Assembly: GCA_949317995.1 (NCBI GenBank)
Contig: OX439052.1
Location: 43,272,599-43,336,598 of the forward strand
Reading direction: 5' to 3'
Length of the DNA stretch: 64,000 bases
From: Acholoe squamosa
Taxonomy: Eukaryota > Annelida > Polychaeta > Phyllodocida > Polynoidae
Positions 1 to 11,042 of this stretch are shown one piece after another. The first letter of the stretch is position 1, and each line of letters begins with the position of its first letter. Under the pieces are notes generated by a model. The model worked only from the letters and a program-made list of their open reading frames with translations. It was not told the DNA's origin and did not search any database. The translations under genes were made by a program, and so were the position numbers.

Positions 1-216
1 CTCTGTATGTCCCTATATGCGTCCGACTCTGTATATCCCTATGGCCCCTGACACTGTATGTCCCTATAAGCCCCCTACTCTCTGTATGTCCGTATATGCC
101 TCGACTCTGTATGTCCCTATATGCCTGGGACTGTCTATGTCGATCCCTTTATGCCTCCGGCTCTATGTCCCTATATACCCCTGACATTATGTATTTCCCT
201 ATGTTCCCTGACTCGG
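1..216. repeat. 26-bp minisatellite, left edge
   Basis: About eight degenerate tandem units of roughly 26 bp built on CTCTGTATGTCCCTATATGC. The array runs off the left edge of the window, so its full length is unknown. Short open frames here are a by-product of the repeat. Confidence 0.8.
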
Positions 217-420
217 GGGCTCTGGATGGGGATGGGGGGTGGGGTTCACCATGTCATGTGGTGCCTGACTCTTTATCCTGGGGGGTCTGAAACTTGAATG
301 TCAAAGGTACAATTGGCTTAGGGGCAACAACTACCTCCTACTCATCTGTCAAAAAAAGAGAAAAGGAGAATTCTGGTTGTGGTTCGAAAGGAGTTTATAA
401 TACCCATGACACTACCTTAA

Positions 421-585
421 ATCCTCGCGTATAAGACGCATCTTATAACCAAACATTACATCATCTGCATTACATATGAATTAGTTCCACTCAAGGTGTC
501 TCTTATATGTGAGGAATCTACAATATGACTCAGGGCGCGTCCTTTACGCGAGGTGTGTCTTAAACGCAAGGATTTACGGTAGCAG
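421..585. repeat. Degenerate TAAGGCGC-type MITE
   Basis: Starts with TCCTCGCGTATAAGACGC and ends near TTTACGCGAGG..GATTTACGGTAG, resembling the termini of the intact 291-bp elements at 53,264-53,554 and 58,530-58,820. It is diverged and its exact ends are unclear. Confidence 0.45.
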
Positions 586-1257
586 TCATTATGGCCCATA
601 CCGATGGAATAGCTGCAGTCTTTTATTGTGTTGATACTAACATTATATGGACTGTTTGTGCCAGGGTTGGCATACACCCTGCTGGTATGATGTGTGGAAT
701 AAATATGACTATAATAAATGTCACTTACCTCATCATACATCATCTCCCCACCCCTTCACAAACACACATTTAATACATACACACACACATCTCACCATAT
801 CAAAACCAATAATGTATTCATAGGGCCAACAAAAATGATTGCTTGTTTCAGGTAAACCGACCCTACCTAGAAAAACAGGGTCGACCCTAGAGAATGTTTA
901 CTGGAATTTTGAAGAAATGCTGTTTTTGGACAATTTTTTTAACAGATTTAGCTCTCCCCATGTTGTGAGTCATTGTGCATCATTGCGAGTTATATATATT
1001 TCACAGTGTCGTACTATATGGTATATTGAAGGACCTCTAATCAGGAACTTGCTGGGGCTGCATTCATTCATCAGGAAAACCTATCGGTATGATACATTAA
1101 TACCTAGATTAATGTGCTTTAAAGGTTTAAAGGTTTAGAACCATAGTTATAGGCTGCTGGCCTGTTTAAGCCCCTGGGGCTCATAGAATTCAATGCCACA
1201 CAGTCCAAGGTGCTTTTTCAAAACCATATCTTATTCAAACACCCTGTGTTTATACAG
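586..1257. other. No recognisable feature
   Basis: Short open frames only (up to about 99 codons at 839-1138), none with a domain or homology that I recognise. I see no supported gene or RNA. Confidence 0.5.
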
Positions 1258-1480
1258 GCCGCTATCATACCTATGTAATGGGGCATCCCTCGCTTAAGGC
1301 GCACCCTGAGTTGAAGGGAACGCTATTAGATGCAGCTGGGGTTTGATTTTGAGCAATTTATTACTGTCCTAGCGTATCATATCCTCGTCAATAAGGCGCA
1401 TCCCTAACTTTGGCAATTCCAGAAGGCCCAATAGAGGTCCATCCTCGCAAATAAGCGGCGCCTTATATGCGGATGATTAC
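1258..1480. repeat. Remnants of TAAGGCGC-type MITE
   Basis: Contains several related stretches (AAGGCGCACCCTGAGTTG, AATAAGGCGCATCCCT, GGCGCCTTATATGCGG then GATTACAGTA) that match the terminal motif of the 291-bp MITE family. Diverged, probably more than one fragment. Confidence 0.45.
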
Positions 1481-1489
1481 AGTATGTAT

Positions 1490-2050
1490 GGCAGTGTACA
1501 CATGTACAGGAATGCTGGTGTCAGTGAAGCGGGTGGTGATAAATGGTAGAATGTGTGCCGTATAACAGAGGCCGTATTGAATTGTTAATGCTGTGCCTAT
1601 CTATGGCAATAATTTACCATGTTTAGCACTCTGTAGAGCATTCAGGGATGGCCCGATACAAAACCTATATTTAGAGGGGTTCTCATCTAGCATGTCAAGG
1701 ATTTTTCTGCTTAGTCTGCCCTTTTATGTCATGGCAGATACAATCGTCACTATAGATTAGTACTAGAACAGCCGTATACCATGGGGGGGCATGGAATACA
1801 ATATGCTTTATTCAATGGGTCTCCGCCATCTTGGATTTTTGATAGAGCTGAGCTGTTTTTATTTAATAGAAAATTAACCCCATAGGCCATGACATAAATG
1901 CAAATGTCCACTTCCATGGAACATTTTTGGATCGAATTTCCCTCTGTGGGACTGGTCGCATTCCACTCAGCCATATAATGGCTTCCTGGAATATGCCAGT
2001 CCCACCTCGGGGAATACAATCCCAAAATATTCCATGGTCGTCGACATTCG
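1490..2050. other. No recognisable feature
   Basis: Unremarkable sequence between repeats. A motif near 1660 (CTATATTTAGAGGGGTTCT) recurs in similar form near 62,790, so part of it is probably a dispersed repeat. Confidence 0.4.
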
Positions 2051-2052
2051 CT

Positions 2053-2536
2053 TATGTATGCCCTGCCCTTGTGTGCCATGCCATGCCCTTGTATACCATG
2101 CCCTGCCCTAGAATCTCATGCCCTGCCCTTGTATCTCATACCCTGTCCTTGTATGCCCTGCCCTTGTATGCTCTGCCCTGCCCTTGTATGCTATACCATG
2201 CCCTTGTAGGCCTTGTCATGCCCTTTTATGCCATGCCATGCCATTGTGTGCCCTGCCCTCTTTGTCATGCCATTCCCGTGTATGCCTTGCAATCCCCTTG
2301 TATGCCCTGCCCTGCCCTTGTATGTCATTCCCTGTGCTGCCCTTGTATGCCCTGCCCTGCCCTGCCCTTGTATGTCATTCCCTGTGCTGCCCTTCTATGC
2401 CATGTCCTGCCCTTGTATGTCATTCCCTGCGCTGCCCTTCTATGCCATCTCCTGCCCTTCTATGTCATTCCCTGCGCTGCCCTTCTATGCCATGTCCTGC
2501 CCTTTTATGTCATTCCCTGCGCTGCCCTTGTAGCAT
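2053..2536. repeat. 15-bp CCCTGCCCTTGTATG minisatellite with 45-bp higher-order unit
   Basis: Pyrimidine-rich tandem array on a 15-bp theme (CCCTGCCCTTGTATG). From about 2,300 it is organised as a 45-bp unit (three 15-mers) repeated nearly exactly. It resumes at 3,098-3,230 on the far side of an inserted element. The long open frames across it (for example 1,927-2,748) are artefacts of a repeat unit divisible by three. Confidence 0.85.
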
Positions 2537-3097
2537 GGTTGCCACCTGTCAGGGACATGTCAGGGAAATCAAAAAATCCTTCCAGGTCAGGGAAATGTCA
2601 GGGAATTAATGATTTTTGTCAGGGAATCACAGGTTTTGTGAAAATGTCAGGGAAATATTTTGGTGTCAGGGAAATGATGTTCTCTGGTCAGGGAAATTCG
2701 GAAACCTTAAAAGGGATACATAAAAGTGAGGCAATATGCCTCATGTAAGACAGCAAGGCTTATGTAAAACACAAATCTGCGGGAACTGGTGGAAAAATTT
2801 CGACGGCCTGATAGGCCAAGGGATGGTCACATGACCTGCTAAGGCGGGCAGGTCTTAGCATGCTAGACGTCCTATAAGGCAACCTTAACAATAAGTCACA
2901 CCCTGCGTTGATGGTAATGCCATTAGACATAAGGTGTACCTGGAGGTGCTATAAGGTACAGTAGGGCATAGTTTAGTGCATAAGCCATGCTTATATATGT
3001 CTGATATTACAGTAAATCTAATTGATGTTGTCAGGGAAATTGATCACTATGTCAGGGAAATGTCAGGGAATTTCAAAGTGCCATGTTGGTGGCAACC
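2537..3097. mobile_element. Non-autonomous TIR element with GTCAGGGAA subrepeats, inserted in the minisatellite
   Basis: Inverted ends GGTTGCCACC (2537-2546) and GGTGGCAACC (3088-3097), with CATG on both sides as a candidate 4-bp target duplication. Just inside both ends are multiple copies of GTCAGGGAAAT. No transposase frame. The flanks on both sides are the same minisatellite, so the insertion point is clear. The superfamily is not assigned. Confidence 0.7.
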
Positions 3098-3230
3098 ATG
3101 TGTATGTCATGCTATTCCTTTGTATGTCATGCCATGTACTGTCCTTGCTATAATGCCCTGCCATGAATAGACTGTGATGTCCTTGTAGGCCATGCCCTGT
3201 CCTGCCCTACCCTTGCATGTCATGTCAGTA
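3098..3230. repeat. Distal remainder of the CCTTGTATG minisatellite
   Basis: Continues the TATGTCATGCCATG/CCTTG theme of 2,053-2,536 beyond the inserted element. Confidence 0.6.
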
Positions 3231-3790
3231 ATTATCATACTTTTCCCTGCTTTGCTTTGCACTACATTGCTTGATTCAATATTTTCCAATAGTAATCCGT
3301 CACCCCATCATATTAACCTAAAAAAGACACACTATGTATAAAAATACTCTGCATTGCCTTGCCCAAAACTAATACTAATCCTCCATTCCGTCCTATAAAT
3401 CTAAAAAAAAAAACGCTTGTGTCTTCGTAAACAGTTCATCACATATCAACATGAATTGATGTACAAAATAATGAGCCTGGTATATTCATTGACAGACTAT
3501 CAGTTTTTAAAGGGTTGAACAACAATAACACACACCCCTCTCCAACTCCACCCCACCCCTATACACAGAGTCCTCCCTACCCTACCCCGACCCCACCCCT
3601 ACCACGGACATCCCACTGTATAACAGTTCAACACATGTATTATTAAAGAGGACACTCGTGTCGATTTTATTTGCTGCATGGCCTCTCCACCCCGGCTTTG
3701 TTTTCTCATTTGTGGAGTCATAAACCGAGTCAATGTTATATTACTGACCTGACACTAAACTGCTGTGTGCTTTGGTGGTTTGACCCCTTT
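3231..3790. other. No recognisable feature
   Basis: AT-rich then C-rich sequence (CCACCCC runs about 3,530-3,605). No supported gene, RNA or repeat boundary. Confidence 0.4.
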
Positions 3791-4160
3791 AAGGGCCGCT
3801 GATGCAGGAGTGCATCATGCCCATTGGTCATCATGATGCACCAATGAAGTGCTGGCGAGTCTGCTCACCAGCACTTCATTGGTGCATCATGCTGATCCCT
3901 CCAGGAGTGTATCAGTATCGTAGGGTCGGTATGATACATGAATGTAGCCCTGATACATTAGTCACCAGGCCTGTCATGGTGCATCATGACGACCAATGGG
4001 CAAGGTCGTCATGATGCATCAATGCAGTGCAACAAAGTCTACTCGCCAGCATTGCATTGGTGCATCATGCCAAACCTGAGGCTACCCTGGAGAGTCATTA
4101 TGATGCATGGGTGCAGCAATGGCGAGCTACTCACCAGGGATGCATTTGCTTACGGCGTAA
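3791..4160. mobile_element. GCATCATG hairpin element
   Basis: Begins CCTTTAAGGGCCGCTGATGC and contains successive hairpins. The first pairs 3836-3861 with 3866-3891 around a TCTG loop. GCATCATG and its complement CATGATGC bracket each hairpin. No coding capacity. Member of the most abundant dispersed family in this window; its ends in better copies are CCCTTTAAGGGCCGCTGATG and a matching inverted GCATTAGCGGCCCTTAAAGG. Confidence 0.75.
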
Positions 4161-4384
4161 CATTTAAAAAAAAAAGTTACCTATGAATTTTGATTTTGAT
4201 ATTGACTACTTTAAGCCTAGATAATAGATATTGATGTATGATGTGTATTTGTTACATCAAAAGGACTGTCTGATATACCACTGGGTATGTAGGTGTGTAA
4301 TATATATACATTGTACAATGCATTTATGAATGGAGACAGCATTGGTGTGCAGTGTTGGCTATACTAAAACTCCACCCCCTCCCC

Positions 4385-4695
4385 TTACAGGCTATTCAGT
4401 CCTGCAGGGTTTATTATTCTGCAAGCCTGGATTGATCTTGGCAACTTCGAACACCTCAAGATTATTATTGTCAGGAAAGAAAACAAGAATTCAATCATTC
4501 AAGTCTTAAAATATGAACAAACAATAAAACCTGATATTTCAGGCTGTATAAACCTAAATAATTATCGTATTTGCAAGTCGTAAACTAAGACAAATTGTAG
4601 CCCAAGGTCCCAAGATTGCAGTGAGACATTCGGTCCTGCAGTCGGGCAATGTCTGCAGGCACAGCAGTGATTTTGCTGAGTTTTTAACTCAAAAA
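4385..4695. repeat. Dispersed repeat family C, copy 1
   Basis: About 300 bp related to 53,570-53,880 and 56,412-56,720. Shared landmarks in order are a GCAAGCCTGGATTGAT-like start, AAGAAAACAAGAATTCAA, an AACAAACAATAA stretch, TTTCAGGCTGTATAAACC and TGTAGCCCAAGGTCCCAAGA. No open frame. Could be a SINE or a MITE; neither is proved. Confidence 0.6.
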
Positions 4696-4699
4696 GAGT

Positions 4700-5330
4700 T
4701 ATAGGAGACACCTATGGGTCCCCTCATTTTCAGTCATTTTGGTGGTGCGAATAAGTTTAAAAAAAGATGGAAATTTTATATATAAGAGGCAGAATTACTT
4801 AATGAATTTGTAGTGTCATTAAAGGATGAGATGTAGGGGTCTTGCAGGAAAAGGTATTTCAGTATCAACTATTGTAAATTTTGAGTAATTGTCTATATCA
4901 GTTGGTTGGCGGCCATAAGACGCTTTTTGCCTGCAATGGTGAAGGTATATGATGTTGATCCATGTATCAATTTTCCCGCCTTTTTTGGCAATGTGGTGCG
5001 AATAGGGCAGTTTTGGCTGGAGTTATGCGAATAGTGGCTTGGTGGTGCCAATAACCTGGGTGAGGGAATGCTGATGTCAGACCACAAGCTAGACTTGCTC
5101 AAGGCTATTGATTTATTTCTTTTTGAGTTACGAGCAATGCACATTGCTGCTGTATATTCATATTGACTGTCAATGTGGCCGGTATCACACCCAGGCCAAT
5201 ATGGCCTGTGTCACACATTTTACACAGGTCATTTGCCTGACATACAAAAGTGACAGGCCACACGCTGATGTCACAAAGTGGACCGTTGCATGAATGAATC
5301 AGCCATTTGTCAAGGGTTAATTATAATCCA
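4700..5330. other. No recognisable feature
   Basis: Non-coding; no repeat boundary, RNA or gene supported. Confidence 0.4.
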
Positions 5331-5760
5331 TGGACATGCAGCGTCTGAACCTAAAAAAACTGTTGAATTTATCAGGAATCGTCGTAAAACTGAACAGTGG
5401 ACCACCGTAAGAGTATTGCAGTAAAGTAATATAGTCTCTACAATGAGCCTCACTCGCAGTGGTGGGTTTAGAGGGGGCGTGCGACCCCGCTTTTTTCCAG
5501 TACTTAAGAGTTTAATTACATATTTTGCACCCCAAAATTTGCTCAAAAATAGGCGGTGCGCCCCCTCCTTTTGGGCTGCACACCCTCCTTTTCCAGATCC
5601 TGGTTCCGCCACTGCCCTCAGATGGCAGTGCGGTACAAGGAATCTCTGAAAATAACAACGGATCTCTGGCAACTTTGGGATTTCGCTGTTATTTCGACGT
5701 TTTTTTTTTACACTCCAGCACTGCAAATAACTCATCACGAGGCTGGAATTAAAACCAGTC
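5331..5760 (-). repeat. Dispersed repeat family D, copy 1 (split by a MITE)
   Basis: 5,340-5,440 and 5,620-5,710 match 7,565-7,760 (shared pieces TGTTGAATYTAYCAGG, GGTACAAGGAATCTCT, AACGACGGATCTCTGG). The two halves are separated by the MITE at 5,457-5,614. Minus-strand open frames in both copies share residues only because the repeat is shared. Confidence 0.6.
5457..5614. mobile_element. CAGTGGCGG-type MITE nested in family D
   Basis: Ends CAGTGGTGGG and CCGCCACTG form an inverted repeat. The interior is C/G-run rich (CCCCCTCCTTTTGGGC). Same family at 52,969-53,133, 56,840-56,995 and 62,354-62,504. No coding. Confidence 0.7.
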
Positions 5761-5851
5761 CAATTCAGTGTTGAGTTTAATAACTTGTCAGAATACCATT
5801 GTTTGAGGCAAGGTCACGTTACCGCTCCTGGCATTAAGCTTTTAACCATTT

Positions 5852-6132
5852 AAGGGCTGCTGATACAGGAATGCATCATGCCCATTGGTCGTCATGATGC
5901 ACCAATGCAGTGCTCGCGAGTCTGCTCGCCAGCACTGCATTGGTGCATCATGCTGACTCTTCGGGGGTGCCTGAATGCCATAGGGCTGGCACGATGCATA
6001 CACATTCCAAGAGTTAATAATGATTGCAAATTCTATGATGATTTGTCGTCACGATGCACCAATTCAGTGCTAATTGGTGCATCATGCCAACCCCCAGGAG
6101 TGTCTTAAGCCCACAGGGTTATCATGATGCAT

Positions 6133-6136
<4 letters not shown>
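5852..6136. mobile_element. GCATCATG hairpin element, copy 2
   Basis: Starts TTTAAGGGCTGCTGATACAG. First hairpin: GATGCACCAATGCAGTGCTC and its complement around 5897-5953. The 3' part is interrupted by the (TA)n run. Confidence 0.7.

Positions 6137-6208
<72 letters not shown>
6134..6208. repeat. (TA)n microsatellite
   Basis: About 37 uninterrupted TA units, lying at the end of a GCATCATG element. Confidence 0.95.
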
Positions 6209-6210
<2 letters not shown>

Positions 6211-6966
6211 AAATCTCCTCTTTGATGTGATGAAATTGAGAATCAATAAATGAGTAAAGAGATGAATAAATATGTGACTAGACAAACCTATATAAATGGA
6301 ATTACAAATCATCGACTGCAAAAGCTACAAAAGAATTAAAATATTACACTGTTTTGCCCCTCATTGCAATTTGCTATTCCCCTTCTCCATGAGCATAAAC
6401 ATGGCAAAAGGCGTACTCCCACATAATAAAGTTAGATGATTTAATTCCTGCATATGTTCAGCCGAGAGCAGTGTGTATGGAGACCATGGAGGACGCCCCT
6501 CCAGTCCCTCCCCTCCACCGTCATTCTGCTCCATACTGGAGGCTGCTCCGGGAGCAGTACACCGGACTATATACACGGTACTCAGGGTGATGGATGTGTT
6601 GGGGCCTAAGACACCCTTACACCACCTCCCCCACCAACACACACTCTACCCCCAACTCCCCTCCTCTACTCCCCCCACCTCTAGAACCCTCACACAGAAT
6701 CCCCCTTTCCGAGCACTGCCATAACCTACATGTTTCATAATGGTGGATTGATTCACCATTCTGAGATAAAAAAAAATAAAATAAAATAAATAAAAAAGCT
6801 AGGGCAGATATCAGGTCTTAAATATATCTTTTTCCAGATTCAAAGTCTAAACTTAGCCATATGATAGGTAGATGCAGTCTTGAATAGGGGTCTCAAATTC
6901 AAACATCACTTATTTAATTATTCAATTAATTAACTTATTTATTTACGTGTATTTATTCAAATACGT
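6209..6966. other. No recognisable feature
   Basis: C-rich stretch 6,600-6,710 and an A-rich AAAATAAAATAAA run near 6,770. No supported gene. Confidence 0.4.
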
Positions 6967-7091
6967 GTTGTGTTTGGTGCACATATGCGCGGGCACCGAC
7001 ACATTTCTTTGTGAAATTCTGTAATGTAGTTCTTGTCATTAATATGACCGTAGCTGTCGAAATGGCGTTAAATATATATTACTTACTCACT
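6967..7091 (+). repeat. SINE-like tail fragment, copy 1
   Basis: Roughly 125 bp matching the reverse complement of 42,935-43,062 at about 80 percent by eye, including TGGTGCACATATGCGC, TGTGAAATT, TGTAATGTAG, AGCTGTCGAAATGGC and a final TATTACTTACTCACT. The terminal GTCGAAATGGCGTTAAA..TACTCACTC form is like 3' tails of short retroposons seen in mollusc sequences (from memory, not searched). Confidence 0.5.
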
Positions 7092-7564
7092 ATTACATGT
7101 ATTTAAATTTTTCAATTGCTCGCCCTCCTCGGTAATTTGATGTGGAGACTAAACTGCGCCGTATTAAACTCAGCAAGAATATGGGCAGTGCATTCTGGAA
7201 CATCAGGCTGCACTAGCCCGCGTCTCCCCAGCCTCGCTTTGATTTTGGAACGCTGGGAAAGGAGCAAGGGCCCTGTTTCTCATGGCATTCTGCGTAATCC
7301 TGCCACGGAGGACGCTGTAATATTTACACCCGCCCCATAATGCCCCTGTGAAAGCATACCCATGCTGCCTGTCGGCCGGAAATGCGGCCAGGCGCTGGTT
7401 CCCCCGACCTGGGGCCTGGTGGAGGCGAGAACCAGCAGTGCAATGAGGACCAGCGAAATTGGTAAATTGAAAAGGCAGGATAGTGGTGGAAGGTGGTATG
7501 GTAGAGGGGTAGGTGGGTAGTGAAGTGGAGGGGGGTGTATAACCCTTTATTTGTTGCACACTGT
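7092..7564. other. No recognisable feature
   Basis: A 207-codon minus-strand open frame (7,203-7,826) runs from here into repeat D; I see no domain in it. No supported gene. Confidence 0.4.
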
Positions 7565-7760
7565 AAGAAATAAGTGTTGAATCTACCAGGGATTCTAGTA
7601 AATCTGAACAATAGACTACTGTAATTGAAAAGTATTGCACGAGTGTAGTTGTTACAAGAAGCCCCAGGGAGTGGTACAAGGAATCTCTCTGAAAATAACG
7701 ACGGATCTCTGGAAACTTTGGGACGAGGAATGCGCCGTTATTATGACATTTCTTTTTTTT
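7565..7760 (-). repeat. Dispersed repeat family D, copy 2 (uninterrupted)
   Basis: Matches the two outer parts of 5,331-5,760 without the MITE, so this is the pre-insertion arrangement. Confidence 0.6.
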
Positions 7761-7779
7761 ACCATATTTACCATAAACT

Positions 7780-8183
7780 CCTGTGTATAAGGCACACCCT
7801 GAGTTTGAGAGGAAGCTATAAGCCACATGTAATGACTGAGAATCAATGCTTTAACTCTGTTTCACACGTTAAGCTGGCAGGAGTGTCGGAAGAACCGTGA
7901 CTTTGGGGGGGGGGGCTGAAGCGGGTCAGGCAGGGTACGTTGACAATTTTAATCACAGCAAATGAAGCACTTTAATATTTAGAGGGTTTAGGGGCATGCT
8001 CCCAAGGAAAACTTTGAAAATTCAGATATTTTGGTCAAATTGTGAGCAAATGACCAAGTTCACCATAAAAATATATATTGGTTTCAATTTTTTTTTTTGG
8101 GGGGGGGGGCAAAATATAGTCAGGCCCCCTTGGCCTGAGATTGGGGGGGGGGGGGGCATTATTCTGACACCCCTGCCAGCTGT
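7780..8183. repeat. MITE remnants with long G runs
   Basis: Contains a TATAAGGCACACCCTGAGTT fragment (TAAGGCGC-type) followed by sequence with G runs at about 7,905, 8,100 and 8,145. The G/C-run style resembles the CAGTGGCGG-type elements but the ends are unclear. Confidence 0.4.
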
Positions 8184-8345
8184 TATGATGCATACATACA
8201 TCTAGGGCAAGTTACTTACCAGGACTGCATGCATTAATGCATCGTGCCAACCCCATGTGGTTGATGCACTCTCTAACAGTTGGGATGATTCTCTAATGCA
8301 GTGCAGGCGAGTAGAGTCGCCAGCCCTGCATTGATGCAATATGAC
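8184..8345. mobile_element. GCATCATG hairpin element, partial
   Basis: TTATGATGCATACATACATC start and GCATTAATGCATCGTGCC plus GCAGTGCAGGCGAGTAGAG/CGCCAGCCCTGCATTG hairpin arms. Diverged partial copy. Confidence 0.5.
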
Positions 8346-9009
8346 GATAAAGAAATGAACCTGGAGTATAGGAAGCTCACCTGCGTCAACGCGGGGGGGG
8401 GGGTACTGGAGGGGGTAAGAGGGGTTGGTCGACTACTGGAGGACCTAACATGAAGATATCAAGGGTAGGACTGAGAGGAGGGACACTGGTGAAGTAGGGC
8501 GCCTTGTGCCAAGGGATATAATACCTTATGGAGCAATCTATACCACCACAACCCTTACCATACCCCCTTACTCTATAAGGACCCTCACAGCTTACCCCCA
8601 GTATAAGGTGCCACTTATACGCAAGGACAGGCTCCTTGTGCTTACAGTGGCGGATTTTTTTGCCTGTAGTTGAGTTATTTGCCTCCTTAACCCCAAAATT
8701 TAGACCAAAAAAATAGGGTCCCCCCTGCCTCCCTCTTTCCCTGTTTCATTTCCGACTTCCCTACCTGTGCCTCCATCTTCCAATCTAGCGTCTCACCATT
8801 TTCTCCACATAATCTCGCCGAGGGTCATGTGACCTTCCCCGATACTCCCAGTTACTGACCAGCTCCACAGTCAGCTGTACATGTTTCACTATGAGATGGC
8901 GGGGATGTGCGCGCTCTGCACGGGTACCCAATAGAGAGCAGTGGGTGAACCAGAGTGGGAGTAGTAGTGTACAGGGCTGGCCATTTTCTACAGTATGACT
9001 AGATACATG
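8346..9009. other. No gene; short MITE-end fragment
   Basis: A CAGTGGCGGATTTTTTTG fragment near 8,646 looks like one end of the CAGTGGCGG family. Otherwise nothing recognised. Confidence 0.35.
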
Positions 9010-9011
9010 TA

Positions 9012-9822
9012 CAGTGAAACCTGGTTATAACAAACTCCCTTATAACGAAATTTGGTTATAACAAACAAAAATACCCAATAACAAACCTCTCCTATACATT
9101 TCTATAATAAATGAACTTGATTAGAACGAAGTGCCATTGGTATGAACTTGTTTATAATGAAGTGATTTTGACCCTCAAGGTTGAAAAAATGTGAAATTAA
9201 ATTCAATCCTTGGCAGTGAAGACGCCCTATCACATCCCTTGACACCTTAGCTCTCTTATACCCCCTACTGCACTGCCAAACCCCTGTCACTCATGGTTCA
9301 ATAGAGAAGAGTGGGATGCCCTATCACACCCCTTGACAGCTCTCGGACCCTCCCCTTCCCCTACTGCCGCCTATAGTTCAATAGAGACGGGTGGGATGCC
9401 CTATCACACCCCTTGTCACCTCTTGGACCCCCTCCCCCTACTGCCGCCCATAGTTCAATAGAGACGGGTGGGATGCCCTATCACACCCCTTGACACCTCT
9501 CAGAACCCCACTCCTTACTGCTGCCCATAGTTCAATAGAGACGGGTGGGATGTCCTATCACACCCCTTGACACCTCTCAGAACCCCACCCCTTACTGCTG
9601 CCCATAGTTCAATAGAGACGAGTGGGATGCCCTATCACACCCCTTGACACCTCTCAGAACCCCACCCCTTACTGCTGCCCATAGTTCAATAGAGATGGGT
9701 GGGATGTCCTATCACTGTATGTGCATCACCCCCACAGATGCTGAACTTGGTTATAACGAAATTTGGTTACAACGAATTTTTTCAGCTTGTAACAAGGGGT
9801 TCGTTGTAACCAAGTTTTACTG
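9012..9822. mobile_element. Mariner/pogo-type MITE with internal tandem array
   Basis: Ends CAGTGAAACCTGGTTATAAC and GTTGTAACCAAGTTTTACTG are inverted repeats flanked by TA on each side (9,010-9,011 and 9,823-9,824), the target duplication expected of Tc1/mariner/pogo elements. The subterminal GGTTATAACGAA motif repeats at both ends. No transposase; the interior is mostly the array at 9,217-9,712. Confidence 0.75.
9217..9712. repeat. 79-bp tandem array inside the MITE
   Basis: About six copies of a 78-80 bp unit containing GATGCCCTATCACACCCCTT and CATAGTTCAATAGAGACGGG. Adjacent copies are very similar, so the array probably expanded after the MITE formed. Confidence 0.85.
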
Positions 9823-9837
9823 TAGTACATTTGTGTA

Positions 9838-10187
9838 AGTAGTATACAGAGATGGGAGTTTTCTGTAGGTCAATGATAGTAGGCCTAAGTAGTATATGGA
9901 GGTGGGGGTTTTCTGTAGGTCAGAGAGCTAGTAAGTAGTATACGGGGATGTAGGTTTTCTGTAGGTCAGAGAGCTAGTAAGTAGTTTACAGAGATTGGGG
10001 TTTTTCTGTCGGTCAGGGATAGTGAGTAGTATACAAAGTTGGGGGTTTTCTGTAGGTCAGGGATAGTAAGTAGTATACAGAGGTGGGGTTTTTCTGTAGG
10101 TCAGGGATAGTAAGTAGTATACAGAGGTGGGGGTTTTCTGTAGGTCAGGGATAGTAAGTAGTATACAGAGGTGGGGGTTTTCTGTAG
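9838..10187. repeat. 44-bp minisatellite
   Basis: About eight units of 44 bp containing AGTAAGTAGTATACAGAGG and GGGTTTTCTGTAGGTCAGGG. Confidence 0.9.
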
Positions 10188-11042
10188 GTCCCCCCAACCC
10201 CTCAACCGAGACTCGTGGGTGGCTGAGGCGAGCAGCCAAAACAGTGTGTGTGTGGGGGGGGGTGTAAATTTTGGTAATTTTCTATATAATTTATAGGGCC
10301 ATCCTGAAAAAGAGTGGGGGATGATGCATGTCCCATATCCCTCACGACTCTGCCGCCTCTGCTGTCAGATGTGCTTCCCCATATCATTGTCACTAAGCTC
10401 CATGTCACATTATATGAGTATTCTGTATTCTACTATAAACACTCTTTTCTATGCAAAGTTGCCCTTTCTTGCAGCATAAGTATATAGGCCTATGTCATAT
10501 AGACAGTTTGAATGATGTATGGTCATTGGTATGTACCCCTCTGCCCATACTAACAATGGCCGACAGGACTAAGTCAAACTGTGACGTCATCCTACTGTGG
10601 CACCCCCTAACAATGGCATAACGAAGCTAATGAGGTGTAAAACCAGCTGAGCGATAATACAGTGATTCGCCCATTGACTGCTCTATGAAGCTCAGACCCT
10701 TATGTCAGAGTATGTAACCGGAAACCAGCCACAAAGGATTGTGGATAGGCCCATAGTGCACCTACTTCCGGTCCACTTATGGTATTTAGGAACACTGGAT
10801 TGACTTAAGCCTAAGTTAAGCATTTGCTAAGCCAGAGTTAAGCTGGTTAACCCTTTGCCCTTTTGGTACCCAGAGTTATTTGAAGATTTTACATTATTTC
10901 ACAATTATATCACTTATTTGATAAGCCCATGTGTTATTTTGATCTTCTCTTTTGATATTGACTCTGTATTACATTCCTGAATACTCATAACTCAGTGAGG
11001 ACTTTCAGTTAAGGACATGGAATTTATTGGTCAGGTTTGGTA
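10188..11042. other. No recognisable feature before element 1
   Basis: Non-coding sequence up to the target site of element 1. The last bases, ACCAT at 11,043-11,047, are duplicated at 39,596-39,600. Confidence 0.5.

Noticed and set aside
360-400. tRNA B-box-like GGTTCGAA
   Set aside because: No cloverleaf or A box around it.
1927-2748. 273-codon open frame rich in Cys, Pro and Leu
   Set aside because: It is the 15-bp minisatellite read through; units divisible by three keep frames open in all phases.
7203-7826. 207-codon minus-strand frame
   Set aside because: Half of it is repeat family D, shared with a similar frame at 5,310-5,738; resemblance is due to the repeat.
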